Source: a virus
Length of the DNA stretch: 28,047 bases
Direction: 5' to 3' (one strand)
Virus record (IMG/VR): IMGVR_UViG_3300036792_000016
Location: 1-28,047 of that record
Position 1 is the stretch's first letter; each line of letters begins with the position of its first letter. Shown piece after piece: positions 15,568 through 23,219 of this stretch. The notes under the pieces were generated by a model. That model was not told the origin of the DNA, ran no database searches, and was given only the letters and a program-made list of their open reading frames with translations. Both the position numbers and the translations under genes were made by a program.

Positions 15568-15938
15568 CCTCTCCTATCAACGCTGATTATTTCACGGCCC
15601 TTACGGCGCAAGTCAACTTGGCGGGGTCTTGCGCGGAGTTGCAAGCCGTAACTGACGCCGCTATGGAGTCGGTGTTAGCCGCTCAAGCTTCCGCGACGGC
15701 GCAGCTTGCAACTATAACACCCATGTTGGCTTTATTGACGGCGCCAGCGGCGAGCCCGGCGGCTATCGTCACGTACATCAACACTTTGATATCGGCGTAT
15801 CTGACGCCGCAGCTAGCGCCCGCCGTAACTTTGGCCGCGCAATTGGCTGCGCTCACGGCCGCTATCGCAAGCCTTACGGCTGCTATAGAATCGAAGGCGG
15901 CGCAATTCAATTCCTGCACGATAACGGTACCAGTATGA
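15564..15938 (+). CDS. Small Ala-rich helical baseplate-region protein
   Basis: I do not recognise this 124-residue protein. It is overwhelmingly Ala/Leu/Thr with helices such as VTDAAMESVLAAQASATAQL and LAAQLAALTAAIASLTAAIE, which have heptad-like spacing and could form a trimeric coiled coil. A hydrophobic stretch at about 50-75 is too polar to be a clear membrane segment. ATGA overlaps tie it to spike and initiator genes, so a baseplate role, perhaps as a spike-associated or assembly protein, is likely. The ATG at 15564 was chosen; longer upstream readings overlap the spike gene. Confidence 0.5.
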   Translation: MTSPINADYFTALTAQVNLAGSCAELQAVTDAAMESVLAAQASATAQLATITPMLALLTAPAASPAAIVTYINTLISAYLTPQLAPAVTLAAQLAALTAAIASLTAAIESKAAQFNSCTITVPV

Positions 15939-16339
15939 GCGCACCGTTCGACACGATTCTGTTGGACCTCGACACGTGGGATTACGTCGTCGATGCTTCG
16001 GGCAATTGGGCGAAGGCGGCGCCGCCGTACGCGCTCGCGCAAGATGTATCGAGCGCGTGCCGGCTCATCAAAGGCGAGCTTTGGTACGACGACTCGCAAG
16101 GTATCCCGTACTTGAACCTCAACGGCGGCGCGGGCGGCCCGAACAATAATTCGAACGTTCTCGGGCAAACGCCGCCACTATCGCTCTTGCAGGAGTATTT
16201 AGTGCAAGCGGCCTTGACCGTTCCGGGTGTCGTGAAAGCGGTCGCCGTGGTACAGTCTTTCGATGCAAGCACGCGCCGCGTGAACGGTCAAGTCCAATTT
16301 ACCGACGTGAACGGCAACACCGGGACCGTTAACCTATGA
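15935..16339 (+). CDS. Sheath initiator / baseplate wedge (gp25-like)
   Basis: 134 residues. LLDLDTWDYVVDASGNWAKA, YALAQDVSSACRLIKGELWY, then DDSQGIPYLN, PLSLLQEYLVQAALTVPGVV and FDASTRRVNGQVQFTD follow the gp25/DUF2634-type wedge pattern in order. It templates sheath polymerisation at the baseplate. The gene lies immediately upstream of baseplate J, the standard pairing, with a 4-base overlap. Confidence 0.75.
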   Translation: MSAPFDTILLDLDTWDYVVDASGNWAKAAPPYALAQDVSSACRLIKGELWYDDSQGIPYLNLNGGAGGPNNNSNVLGQTPPLSLLQEYLVQAALTVPGVVKAVAVVQSFDASTRRVNGQVQFTDVNGNTGTVNL

Positions 16340-17796
16340 GCGATACCGCAGTAACCCCGCCGATTTTCACGCCGACCGGGCTTGTTATCCCGCCGCAGTC
16401 TCAAACGCTGGCCGAGGTACAGGAAGACGTCAACGCGGCGTTCGGCGGCAATCTCAACTTCGGAACGACGGACCAACCCGGCGGCGCGCCCCCGCAGGTT
16501 CAACAAGCCGCGTCTTATGCGGCCATGGTGTCGGATAACTACAGCGTCTTCGCGGAATTCGTTGACCAAGTAGACCCTGACAACGCCGAAGGGTTCATGC
16601 AAGACGCCATAGGGCGCATTTACTTTCAGAACCGCAAGCCCGGTGTGCCGACCTCGGTACAACTTCTGTGCGTAGGCGCGTTGAATACGCCTATCCCCGT
16701 CGGGGCTCAGGCGCAAGACACGAGCGGCAACATTTACGTGTGTACGCAAGCCGGCACCATCCCGGCGGGCGGTAGCATACTGTTAGCTTTCGCGAACATG
16801 TTACTCGGGCCGATTCCTTGCCCGGCCAACACGGTGACGCGTATCTATCAATCTATTCCGGGTTGGGATACGGTTAACAACCCGAACGCCGGCACGCCGG
16901 GCTCGGATGTTGAAAGCGCGGCCGACTTTGAATTTCGTCGGCAGAACTCCGTTGCGGCGAACGCCCACGGGTCGTTGCCCGCGATCTACGGCGCCGTGTT
17001 CGAGGTCGCCGGGGTGATTGATGCGTTCGTTACCGAGAACGTCACAGACAACCCCATAAGCGGGCCGCTCGGCGCTAACGAGAGCGTGCCTAACAGCACG
17101 AACTACACCCTCGTCGGTCACTCGTTCTATGTTGGTGTGATAGGCGGCGTCGCGGCCGATGTTGCCAACGCCATATGGACCAAGAAGAACGAAGGCTCGA
17201 ACATGAACGGCAACACGACTGTTGTCGTTCAGGACACGAGCGGGTATTCATTCCCGCAGCCGTCCTACAACATCACGTTCAACCGTCCGACCGCGACCGC
17301 GTACAACTTCATAATCAACATAGTCAACACCTCGGCGTTGCCGGCGACGATTGTTGCAGACGTGCAAGCCGCCGTGACGGCGCAGTTCAACGGCACCAAC
17401 GGCGGCCAGCGGGCGCGCATTGGGTCGTTGCTACTTGCCGCGTCGTACTACGGTCCCGTCGCTACGTGCGAAGGGCCGAGCGTGCCCGTACAAGTCTTGT
17501 CGATTTTCCTCGGCTCGGCGTTCGTGGGAACGGGCTCGGTCGTGACCGGCTCGGAAACTCTCACGGTGAACACAACGACCTCGGGCTCGTTGTCGCCGGG
17601 TACGGTTGTCGCGGGCACGGATATCCCGGCCGGTACGACCATCGTGCAACAGCTTTCGCCTACGACGTACCAGATGAGCAAGCAAGCCACGGGTACGGCC
17701 GGCCCCGAAGCCATCACGGGCACGGGCGGCACCGCGCAACAGATAGGCATCGACCAAGCCCCGGTTATCGGAACGGTTACGGTCAACTTGGTGTAG
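16336..17796 (+). CDS. Baseplate J-like wedge protein with inserted module
   Basis: Wedge protein that closes the baseplate ring. Features in order: TGLVIPPQSQTLAEVQEDVN, the QAASYAAMVSDNYSVFAEFV helix, then the domain-swap region with GTPGSDVESAADFEFRRQNS, VAGVIDAFVTENVTDNP and HSFYVGVIGG, typical of family PF04865. The usual ending, SVPVQVLSI ... IGIDQAPVIGTVTVNLV, is split by residues about 397-461, a GTDIP module (SPGTVVAGTDIPAGTTIVQQ; KQATGTAGPEAIT). The insertion is therefore in a loop between the last strands. Otherwise of normal length. Confidence 0.85.
   Translation: MSDTAVTPPIFTPTGLVIPPQSQTLAEVQEDVNAAFGGNLNFGTTDQPGGAPPQVQQAASYAAMVSDNYSVFAEFVDQVDPDNAEGFMQDAIGRIYFQNRKPGVPTSVQLLCVGALNTPIPVGAQAQDTSGNIYVCTQAGTIPAGGSILLAFANMLLGPIPCPANTVTRIYQSIPGWDTVNNPNAGTPGSDVESAADFEFRRQNSVAANAHGSLPAIYGAVFEVAGVIDAFVTENVTDNPISGPLGANESVPNSTNYTLVGHSFYVGVIGGVAADVANAIWTKKNEGSNMNGNTTVVVQDTSGYSFPQPSYNITFNRPTATAYNFIINIVNTSALPATIVADVQAAVTAQFNGTNGGQRARIGSLLLAASYYGPVATCEGPSVPVQVLSIFLGSAFVGTGSVVTGSETLTVNTTTSGSLSPGTVVAGTDIPAGTTIVQQLSPTTYQMSKQATGTAGPEAITGTGGTAQQIGIDQAPVIGTVTVNLV
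17524..17718 (+). repeat. GTDIP module, copy in baseplate J
   Basis: Codes for residues 397-461 of baseplate J. The core VVAGTDIPAGTTI is nearly identical to TVAGTDIPSGTTI of cement protein A, and 15 bases (17614-17628) match 3458-3472 exactly. ATGTAGPEAIT matches ATGTVGPEAGT of the sheath. Confidence 0.75.
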
Positions 17797-17797
17797 C

Positions 17798-18499
17798 GTG
17801 TTAGACACCAACAAGACACTTTGCAGTCAGTATGCCAACAGCCCGTCGCTGTTGCAGCTTCTTGCAAACATGAATCAGTACATGGACCCGCGCGTTAACC
17901 TAATCAACTTCTACAACTATGTGTGGAATGTTGACACGGCGCAAGGGTTCGGCCTCGACATTTGGGGCCGCATCGTGGGCGTCAATCGTATCGTACCGAT
18001 ACCCGGCACCTCGGGCTCGTTCGGCTTCGAGAATGACGACGTACCGTTCGACTGGCAGAACTTCGGAAGCGCGGACACACCGAGCACGGGCGGCCCGTTC
18101 TTTGGTGGGCAGGCAATAACCGGCGGCTTCTCGTTGAATGACAACTCGTTCCGCACGTTGATTCTAACCAAGGCGCTCGCGAACATCGTAGCGACGACCG
18201 CGCCGGCAATGAATCAGCTTATCCGCAATCTGTTTCCGGGTCGCGGGCGCGCGTACACCATTGACCAAGGCAAGTCGAATACCTCGGTCGGCGGCATGCA
18301 AATGACGTACGTCTTCGAGTTCCCATTAAGTACAATCGAGTATGCTATTCTTGCATTTAGTGGCGTACTCCCACACCCGGCCGGTGTCAAGGTTTCTATT
18401 ATAGTCATCCCGACGGGCTCGTTCGGATTCAGGGAACAAGGCGCGATAGTGAAACCGTTCGACTTTGGCACGTTCTACACGCCCCCAACGACGGGGTAA
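17798..18499 (+). CDS. DUF2612-like baseplate protein
   Basis: 233 residues, GTG start 1 base after the J stop. The N-terminal part is typical of DUF2612: LCSQYANSPSLLQLLANMNQ, then NFYNYVWNVDTAQGFGLDIW followed by GRIVGVNRIV, and the SFGFENDDVPFDWQNFGSAD segment. The second half has FRTLILTKALANIVATTAPA, then the terminal SFGFREQGAIVKPFDFGTFY. In other contractile phages it attaches the wedge to fibres, consistent with the two appendage genes that follow. Codons near 18325-18360 are unusually AT-rich. Confidence 0.75.
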   Translation: MLDTNKTLCSQYANSPSLLQLLANMNQYMDPRVNLINFYNYVWNVDTAQGFGLDIWGRIVGVNRIVPIPGTSGSFGFENDDVPFDWQNFGSADTPSTGGPFFGGQAITGGFSLNDNSFRTLILTKALANIVATTAPAMNQLIRNLFPGRGRAYTIDQGKSNTSVGGMQMTYVFEFPLSTIEYAILAFSGVLPHPAGVKVSIIVIPTGSFGFREQGAIVKPFDFGTFYTPPTTG

Positions 18500-18505
18500 G
18501 GCACT

Positions 18506-19876
18506 ATGGGCGCACCTACACCCCCGGTACTTCTCTCGGCTATAGCCTCGGCTGCGGCCGACGGCGGCTCGCCCGGCGACAAGACGAACCCCATGCCCGA
18601 GACCTCGACCGGCTCGAACGCCGCGTCGGTCGAGGGCGGGTTTCCCGCAGTCACAATGCAGAACGAGCTTTCGGGCGGTAAGCCCCCGCTCGGTCAAGAC
18701 ATGAACGGGTTCTTGTTCCTCATTTCGTCGCACACGTTGTACGTCGAATGCGGGCAGGCATACCAATACAACAGCGAGCTTGCCACGGAAATAGGCGGGT
18801 ACCTCGCCGGCACCATTCTCGGCATGACCGACGGCACCGGCCTTTGGCTGTGCACTACGAACGCCAACACCAACGACCCCGACGCGGGCGGCGCGGGTTG
18901 GGCACCCATATCGGCTTACGGTAACTCAGTTGTTACAGGTTTGACGGGCGGTACGGTCACGCTCACCCCGGCGCAAGCGAAGTACGGCGTTGTTATTCTG
19001 CAAGGTGTGTTGACAGGTAACCTAACGGTCAACCTTCCTCAGTACGACAAGGAATGGTTGATTGTCAACGCGACCTCGGGCGCGTTCTCGACTACGGTCA
19101 AGACTGCGGCCGGCGGCTCGACGGGTGTTGTTGTATCGCAAGGCGGGTTCTCGGCACCCACGGGGGTTTATAGCGTTGCAGACGGCAACATTTACCCGAC
19201 GGTCGCGCCGGTCAACCTGCCTATCGACCAGAACCCCACGCCGCTTACCATCGTTCAACGCACCAACGCGGGCTACGTGTTGGCGACGTACTTCAATCAG
19301 AACAGCGGGCTAGAGAATCCAACAATCGGTTCCGTGTTCGTGCAGAACTCGGCGGCCGACGGGTTCTTGCGCAAGATCGGGTTGACGAACTTCGAGGCGC
19401 AGTTACTGTTGCAAGGCATGGGCGGCCAAGTCACTAACGGGCAGGTTCCGTTTAGCGTCATATCGCAATGGGCGTCGGCGTTGTTCTCCAGTCCTTCGTT
19501 TACCGGCACGCCCATAGCGCCGACGGCCGCGATTGGGAGTACCACGGGGCAGCTAGCCACGACTCAGTTTGTGAACCCCGGCTCGCTGTTGACTGGCGGG
19601 GGACCTTGGTACCGTAAGAATCCCGACGGCTCCATAGACCAATGGGGGTCGTTCGTATACGTCACGGCGGGAACAGTCACGCACACAGTCAACTTCGGGA
19701 CTGCGTTCCCGAATGCTTGCCAGAGTGTTGCGTTCACTCCGCAGACTACACCCAATGTTGGTTGGGACACGTGGCTGTTGGGCAAAGGTACGGCGTCCTT
19801 TACGTTCAGCGACGACACGGCTAGCCCTAACCTCGGGCGTAGCGTCACGTTGAATTGGCAGGCTAAAGGAACCTAA
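18506..19876 (+). CDS. Tail fibre/appendage protein 1 with gp53-like C-terminal domain
   Basis: 456 residues. Residues about 40-135 are a baseplate-attachment module (GGKPPLGQDMNGFLFLISSH ... NDPDAGGAGW) shared with the next gene. Residues 140-210 form a beta-rich segment, and the C-terminal domain, WYRKNPDGSIDQWGSF, TVNFGTAFPNACQSVAFTPQ, GWDTWLLGKGTASFTF and LNWQAKGT, matches the phage fibre gp53-like domain that forms a receptor-contact tip. SSPSFTGTPIAPTAAIGSTT with GQLATTQFV, just before it, is the usual fibre collar sequence. The gene follows DUF2612 by 6 bases. Confidence 0.8.
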   Translation: MGAPTPPVLLSAIASAAADGGSPGDKTNPMPETSTGSNAASVEGGFPAVTMQNELSGGKPPLGQDMNGFLFLISSHTLYVECGQAYQYNSELATEIGGYLAGTILGMTDGTGLWLCTTNANTNDPDAGGAGWAPISAYGNSVVTGLTGGTVTLTPAQAKYGVVILQGVLTGNLTVNLPQYDKEWLIVNATSGAFSTTVKTAAGGSTGVVVSQGGFSAPTGVYSVADGNIYPTVAPVNLPIDQNPTPLTIVQRTNAGYVLATYFNQNSGLENPTIGSVFVQNSAADGFLRKIGLTNFEAQLLLQGMGGQVTNGQVPFSVISQWASALFSSPSFTGTPIAPTAAIGSTTGQLATTQFVNPGSLLTGGGPWYRKNPDGSIDQWGSFVYVTAGTVTHTVNFGTAFPNACQSVAFTPQTTPNVGWDTWLLGKGTASFTFSDDTASPNLGRSVTLNWQAKGT

Positions 19877-19877
19877 C

Positions 19878-20615
19878 ATGACAGGACAAGCGCAACCGCC
19901 CCGGTTAGTCGAGCCGTTCGCCAAGAACGCAGTAGTGTGTACGCCCGAGGCACCGGTCGCGGGCGGCAAGACATTCCCGTTTCCGCAGCCCTCGCAAATT
20001 TCCATATTGACCGGGGCCGCGTCGCTCGACGACGGGTTTGTGCCGCTCAACATGACCGACCCGGCCTCGGGCGGCGTGCCGCCGTTCGGCGTCGATATGA
20101 ACGGCATCTTGTTTTATCTGTCGTCATGGTGCGCGTACTTCGCGGCCGGGCAAATTCCGTTCTACGACGCAACGCTGCAAGCGTTCATGGGCGGCTACGC
20201 CGAGGGCGCGGTTCTCTCAAAGGCCGCCATCCCGTGGGAAACATGGACTAGCGTCGCGGACGCCAACATGACCGACCCCGACACGGGCGGCGCGGGTTGG
20301 CTGTCGTCAGTTCCGTTGTACTCGGCGGCGGCCCTTACCGGCGTCAACGATGTTGTGTTGCCCGGCGTCAGTGACTACACGATTGATGTAAACACTACAT
20401 CTAGCTCGCCTAGCTTTACGGGGTTCGTGGCGCAACGCGACGGGCAGACCATCACGTTCCGCAACACGGGTACAGGCACCATAACGTTGGTACCGCTGTC
20501 TACCTCGTCGGCGCACAATCAAATAAGCCTTTCGACGGGCGGCATTACGATCCTACAGAACGACACCTTTACGATTCGCTACGTTACAGCCATCAACCTT
20601 TGGGTACAGGCATGA
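19878..20615 (+). CDS. Tail appendage protein 2 (paralogous N-terminal module)
   Basis: 245 residues. Residues about 50-145 repeat the attachment module of the preceding gene: GGVPPFGVDMNGILFYLSSW, FMGGYAEGAVLS and MTDPDTGGAGW align with GGKPPLGQDMNGFLFLISSH, EIGGYLAGTILG and TNDPDAGGAGW. The C-terminal 95 residues are Thr/Ser-rich and beta (ISLSTGGITILQNDTFTIRY). It lacks the gp53-like tip. A good AAGGA at 19866-19870 precedes the ATG. It may be a shorter fibre or a connector onto which fibres fold. Confidence 0.65.
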   Translation: MTGQAQPPRLVEPFAKNAVVCTPEAPVAGGKTFPFPQPSQISILTGAASLDDGFVPLNMTDPASGGVPPFGVDMNGILFYLSSWCAYFAAGQIPFYDATLQAFMGGYAEGAVLSKAAIPWETWTSVADANMTDPDTGGAGWLSSVPLYSAAALTGVNDVVLPGVSDYTIDVNTTSSSPSFTGFVAQRDGQTITFRNTGTGTITLVPLSTSSAHNQISLSTGGITILQNDTFTIRYVTAINLWVQA

Positions 20616-22417
20616 AAAAGATTCTCGGTTTACTCGCGGCGCTGTTGCTCAGCACGGGCGCGCACGGGCAATTGCTGTCGAAGTTCGGGCCGGTCTCGGG
20701 CGTACTCAAGGGCTCGTCAACAACCAACCCGCAGACTACAGCGGCCGGCATAGCCGATTTTCAAACTGTCTTAAGTCTAACCCCCGGCTTGGTGTTGAAC
20801 GGCGCCACGGGCGGCACCAAGGGCGCGGGCACCATCAACGCAACCGGGCTGTACGTCAACGGCTCGGCGGTAGGCGTGGGCGGCGGCGCAGTCTCTAGCG
20901 TAGGTCTGACCGCGCCCACGTGCTTTGGTGTTACTGGATCGCCTATTACTTCGGCGGGGTCGCTAGGACTGACGTTGACGGGTTCTAGTACGACCGTCGT
21001 ACGTGGGGACGGCACGTGTAGCGCCATAGCGGCGGCCGACATCAACGGGCTGTCTCCCACGCTTACCGGGGTTTGGACTTTTGCCGGTACGTCTGTTCCG
21101 CAAGTAGTGATACAGCCCGCAACCGGCCCGGCTGAAATGAAACTGTTTGCCTCAACGGGAAACAGCGCCTATATGTTTTTTACGGCGGCGGGGGCCGCTA
21201 ACTGGTCATTGGGCGCGACAACGGGCACGGGGGTTTTTGGCATATGCCCTAATACTTCCCTGACGGCGTGCGATCTTTCCATAGCTCCATCTGGTGGCGT
21301 TACGATTGCGGCGCCAAGTAGTGGTGTTGATCTAGTAGCGAATGGCCTTTCAGGGCAGTACACCGCGTCACTTCTTGGGTCTACTACCGGTAACGGCTTG
21401 CGTATTGCGGCCGGTTCAACATCCGCCGACGTGCCGTTAGGTATAGCCAACGGCGCAAGTTCCGCCACATTGGCCGCCGTGTTTGGTGACGGGCATTTCA
21501 CCATGGGGTTCAATGGCTCGGCGGCCACTATGACCGGCAGCGCAGCAGGTGCCGTAGTGGTGACTCCAGCCACGGGGGTGGGGCTAACGGTTAACGGTGT
21601 TGCAAATACCGACACGGTGGACTTCGTTGGTAGCGCCACTACGGGGCAGTCCTTTGGCCCCGGAATACTTGCGGGAACTAACTCATCAGACGCTAGTTTG
21701 CGCGTATTTAATCATGCCGGAACATCTGTGTATTTTAAGATAAACGGTGACGGTAGTTTTGTCCTTGGTAATAACGGCTCCGTGCAGACTATAACAAGCA
21801 ATGCCGCCGGAGCACTTACCGTAGGACCCCCCACGGCGGGTAGCAGTACCGCAACCTTTACGGGGAATACTGGAGGGGGTTTTGCTGGAGTTTTCAACGC
21901 GCAAGGTGTAGCGGGAAATTCCGATGGTGTAGTTATAAACGCGGGAACTAACTCGACAGATTTCCCCCTTCTCGTCCGCAATGCCTCGGCGACGGTGCAA
22001 TACATGGCCGTATTTGGCGACGGCGGAATGACGTTGGGCGCGCCTACGGGCGGCGATAAGGGGCTAGGTTCGCTCAACGTACAATCGTTGTTCGTCAACG
22101 GCTCGGCTGTTGGTGTTGGTGCAACTCTAAACTTTGCGGTGTGCTACGTGGCCGTAAGCGGCACTACTCCGACGTTGGTCAATGGCCGGGGTTGCAACAG
22201 TGTGACCCGAAGCGGCACGGGCAACTATCAGATTAACTATACGGCGGCGGGTTTTACCGCACGGCCGAATTGCGCGATTACGGCTTACGGCGGCGCGTTT
22301 GTTACCTTTTTCAATGATCCAAGCTCTAGTACGGTTGGGCAGTTCGAAACGGCGGCCGTGACTACAGGGTCTCAGGTTGACCCTACCGGCTTTATGATTA
22401 ACTGTGCGGGACTATGA
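20612..22417 (+). CDS. Fibre-like repeat protein with N-terminal signal peptide
   Basis: 601 residues from the ATG at 20612, overlapping the previous stop. The N-terminus MKKILGLLAALLLSTGAHGQ has a basic end, hydrophobic core and an AHG/Q type I cleavage site. The body is Gly/Ser/Thr-rich: VSSVGLTAPTCFGVTGSPIT is a common fibre segment, four repeats of about 88 residues start near 175, 262, 349 and 439, and the C-terminal 95 residues (AVCYVAVSGTTPTLVNGRGC ... QVDPTGFMINCAGL) form a separate Cys-containing beta domain. LYVNGSAVGVG near residue 80 recurs as LFVNGSAVGVG near 493. GC content falls in the repeats (23 of 60 bases at 21721-21780). A signal peptide is unexpected on a virion fibre; it may be an exported product. 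Confidence 0.65.
   Translation: MKKILGLLAALLLSTGAHGQLLSKFGPVSGVLKGSSTTNPQTTAAGIADFQTVLSLTPGLVLNGATGGTKGAGTINATGLYVNGSAVGVGGGAVSSVGLTAPTCFGVTGSPITSAGSLGLTLTGSSTTVVRGDGTCSAIAAADINGLSPTLTGVWTFAGTSVPQVVIQPATGPAEMKLFASTGNSAYMFFTAAGAANWSLGATTGTGVFGICPNTSLTACDLSIAPSGGVTIAAPSSGVDLVANGLSGQYTASLLGSTTGNGLRIAAGSTSADVPLGIANGASSATLAAVFGDGHFTMGFNGSAATMTGSAAGAVVVTPATGVGLTVNGVANTDTVDFVGSATTGQSFGPGILAGTNSSDASLRVFNHAGTSVYFKINGDGSFVLGNNGSVQTITSNAAGALTVGPPTAGSSTATFTGNTGGGFAGVFNAQGVAGNSDGVVINAGTNSTDFPLLVRNASATVQYMAVFGDGGMTLGAPTGGDKGLGSLNVQSLFVNGSAVGVGATLNFAVCYVAVSGTTPTLVNGRGCNSVTRSGTGNYQINYTAAGFTARPNCAITAYGGAFVTFFNDPSSSTVGQFETAAVTTGSQVDPTGFMINCAGL
21134..22039 (+). repeat. Four tandem protein repeats of about 88 residues
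   Basis: Within the fibre-like protein, residues 175-476. Three clear units share (I/V)NAGTNS-type starts, then FGDGHFTMG, NGDGSFVLG and FGDGGMTLG, then GSAAGAVVVTP or SNAAGALTVGP. A first, more diverged unit begins MKLFASTGNSAYMFF. Period 87-90 residues. Divergence at DNA level suggests an old duplication. Confidence 0.65.
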
Positions 22418-22668
22418 ACTCCGAGGGTACAATGGGGTTAGATGAGACAAGCCGCGTAATAGGACAGCTAGAAGCGGCACAGAAAGCAACGCAGTCTGAC
22501 GTTGCCGAGTTGAAAGCCACGACGGCCGATATGAACGACAAGCTCGACACGTTGCTCGCTCGCACCGACCGTATGCGTATCACATTCAAACATTGGGTTA
22601 TTCTGTTGGCCGGCGGGAGTGTTGGCGGCGGCGGCCTCGCTCATGTACTGAGGAAGTTCCTAGAATGA
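22414..22668 (+). CDS. Coiled-coil/transmembrane protein, holin candidate
   Basis: 84 residues. The first 50 are a coiled coil (VIGQLEAAQKATQSDVAELK, TTADMNDKLDTLLARTDR), followed by basic MRITFKHW and a single hydrophobic segment, VILLAGGSVGGGGLAHVL, ending in RKFLE. This resembles XhlA/DUF1515-type phage membrane proteins encoded before endolysins. Two in-frame ATGs exist: 22414, overlapping the fibre stop, and 22432, preceded by GAGGG at 22423-22427. The gene overlaps the endolysin start (ATGA). Holin function is an inference from topology and place. Confidence 0.6.
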   Translation: MNSEGTMGLDETSRVIGQLEAAQKATQSDVAELKATTADMNDKLDTLLARTDRMRITFKHWVILLAGGSVGGGGLAHVLRKFLE

Positions 22669-23198
22669 ACCGCGTCGAATCCATTGCGCTCATGATCCAG
22701 CTAGAGGGTGGATACGCCAACGTCAAGGGCGACCCCGGCGGGCGCACGAAGTACGGTATCACGCAAGCAACCTTGACCACGTTTCGAGGCACGGGGCACC
22801 CCGACTTCGACACGTGGCCGACCGACGTTAAAGACCTCACGCCCGAGCAAGCCGTGTTGATTTACGAGGCCGTCGATTGGGAACAGATACACGGCGATGA
22901 CTTGCCGGGCGCGCTCGCGCCGCTGGTGTTGAACTCAGCCGTCAACCAAGGCGAACCCACGGCGGTTGCGCTGTTGCAAGAGTGTGTCGGCGTGCCCGTC
23001 GATTTCCGCATGGGACCGCACACCCTCGAAGCGGTCAAGGCTTGGCGCTCGCCGTACATGCCCGAGCAAACGCTCGCCGAGGAATACGCGGCGCACGTGG
23101 GTGTGAAGTACGCCTCGCTGTACGCCAAAGAGGGGCAGTTCGAGCTAGGTTGGCTACGCCGCCTTTTTCGGGTATATACTCTCGCCGTTTCGTCCTAA
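22665..23198 (+). CDS. Endolysin, glycoside hydrolase family 108
   Basis: 177 residues. The N-terminal LEGGYANVKGDPGGRTKYGI followed by T is the GH108 signature; Glu14 in EGG is the expected catalytic acid. It continues with LTPEQAVLIYEAVDWEQIHG, LAPLVLNSAVNQGEPTAVAL and a C-terminal GWLRRLFRVYTLAV that fits the partner PG_binding_3-type helix. It cleaves the glycan strand of peptidoglycan at the end of infection. No signal peptide is present, so it needs a holin. ATGA-coupled to the upstream membrane gene; upstream readings to 22593 are shadow frame. Confidence 0.85.
   Translation: MNRVESIALMIQLEGGYANVKGDPGGRTKYGITQATLTTFRGTGHPDFDTWPTDVKDLTPEQAVLIYEAVDWEQIHGDDLPGALAPLVLNSAVNQGEPTAVALLQECVGVPVDFRMGPHTLEAVKAWRSPYMPEQTLAEEYAAHVGVKYASLYAKEGQFELGWLRRLFRVYTLAVSS
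23150..23178 (+). promoter_or_regulatory. Candidate promoter at the end of the endolysin gene
   Basis: TTGGCT (23150-23155), 17 bases, then TATATA (23173-23178), followed by CT so that TATACT at 23175-23180 is an alternative with a 19-base spacer. It would drive the gene at 23220, which has GGAG at 23208-23211. Both boxes are only partial matches. Confidence 0.3.
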
Positions 23199-23219
23199 TC
23201 GCACAATGGAGTTCGCACT

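Noticed and set aside
17175-17804. 209-codon open frame on the + strand
   Set aside because: Shifted frame within baseplate J, Arg/His/Gly-rich without any domain; the J frame is clearly the coding one.
18325-18405. AT-rich patch with TACAAT and TATAGT before the first appendage gene
   Set aside because: No -35 box at a fitting distance from either hexamer, so not called a promoter.
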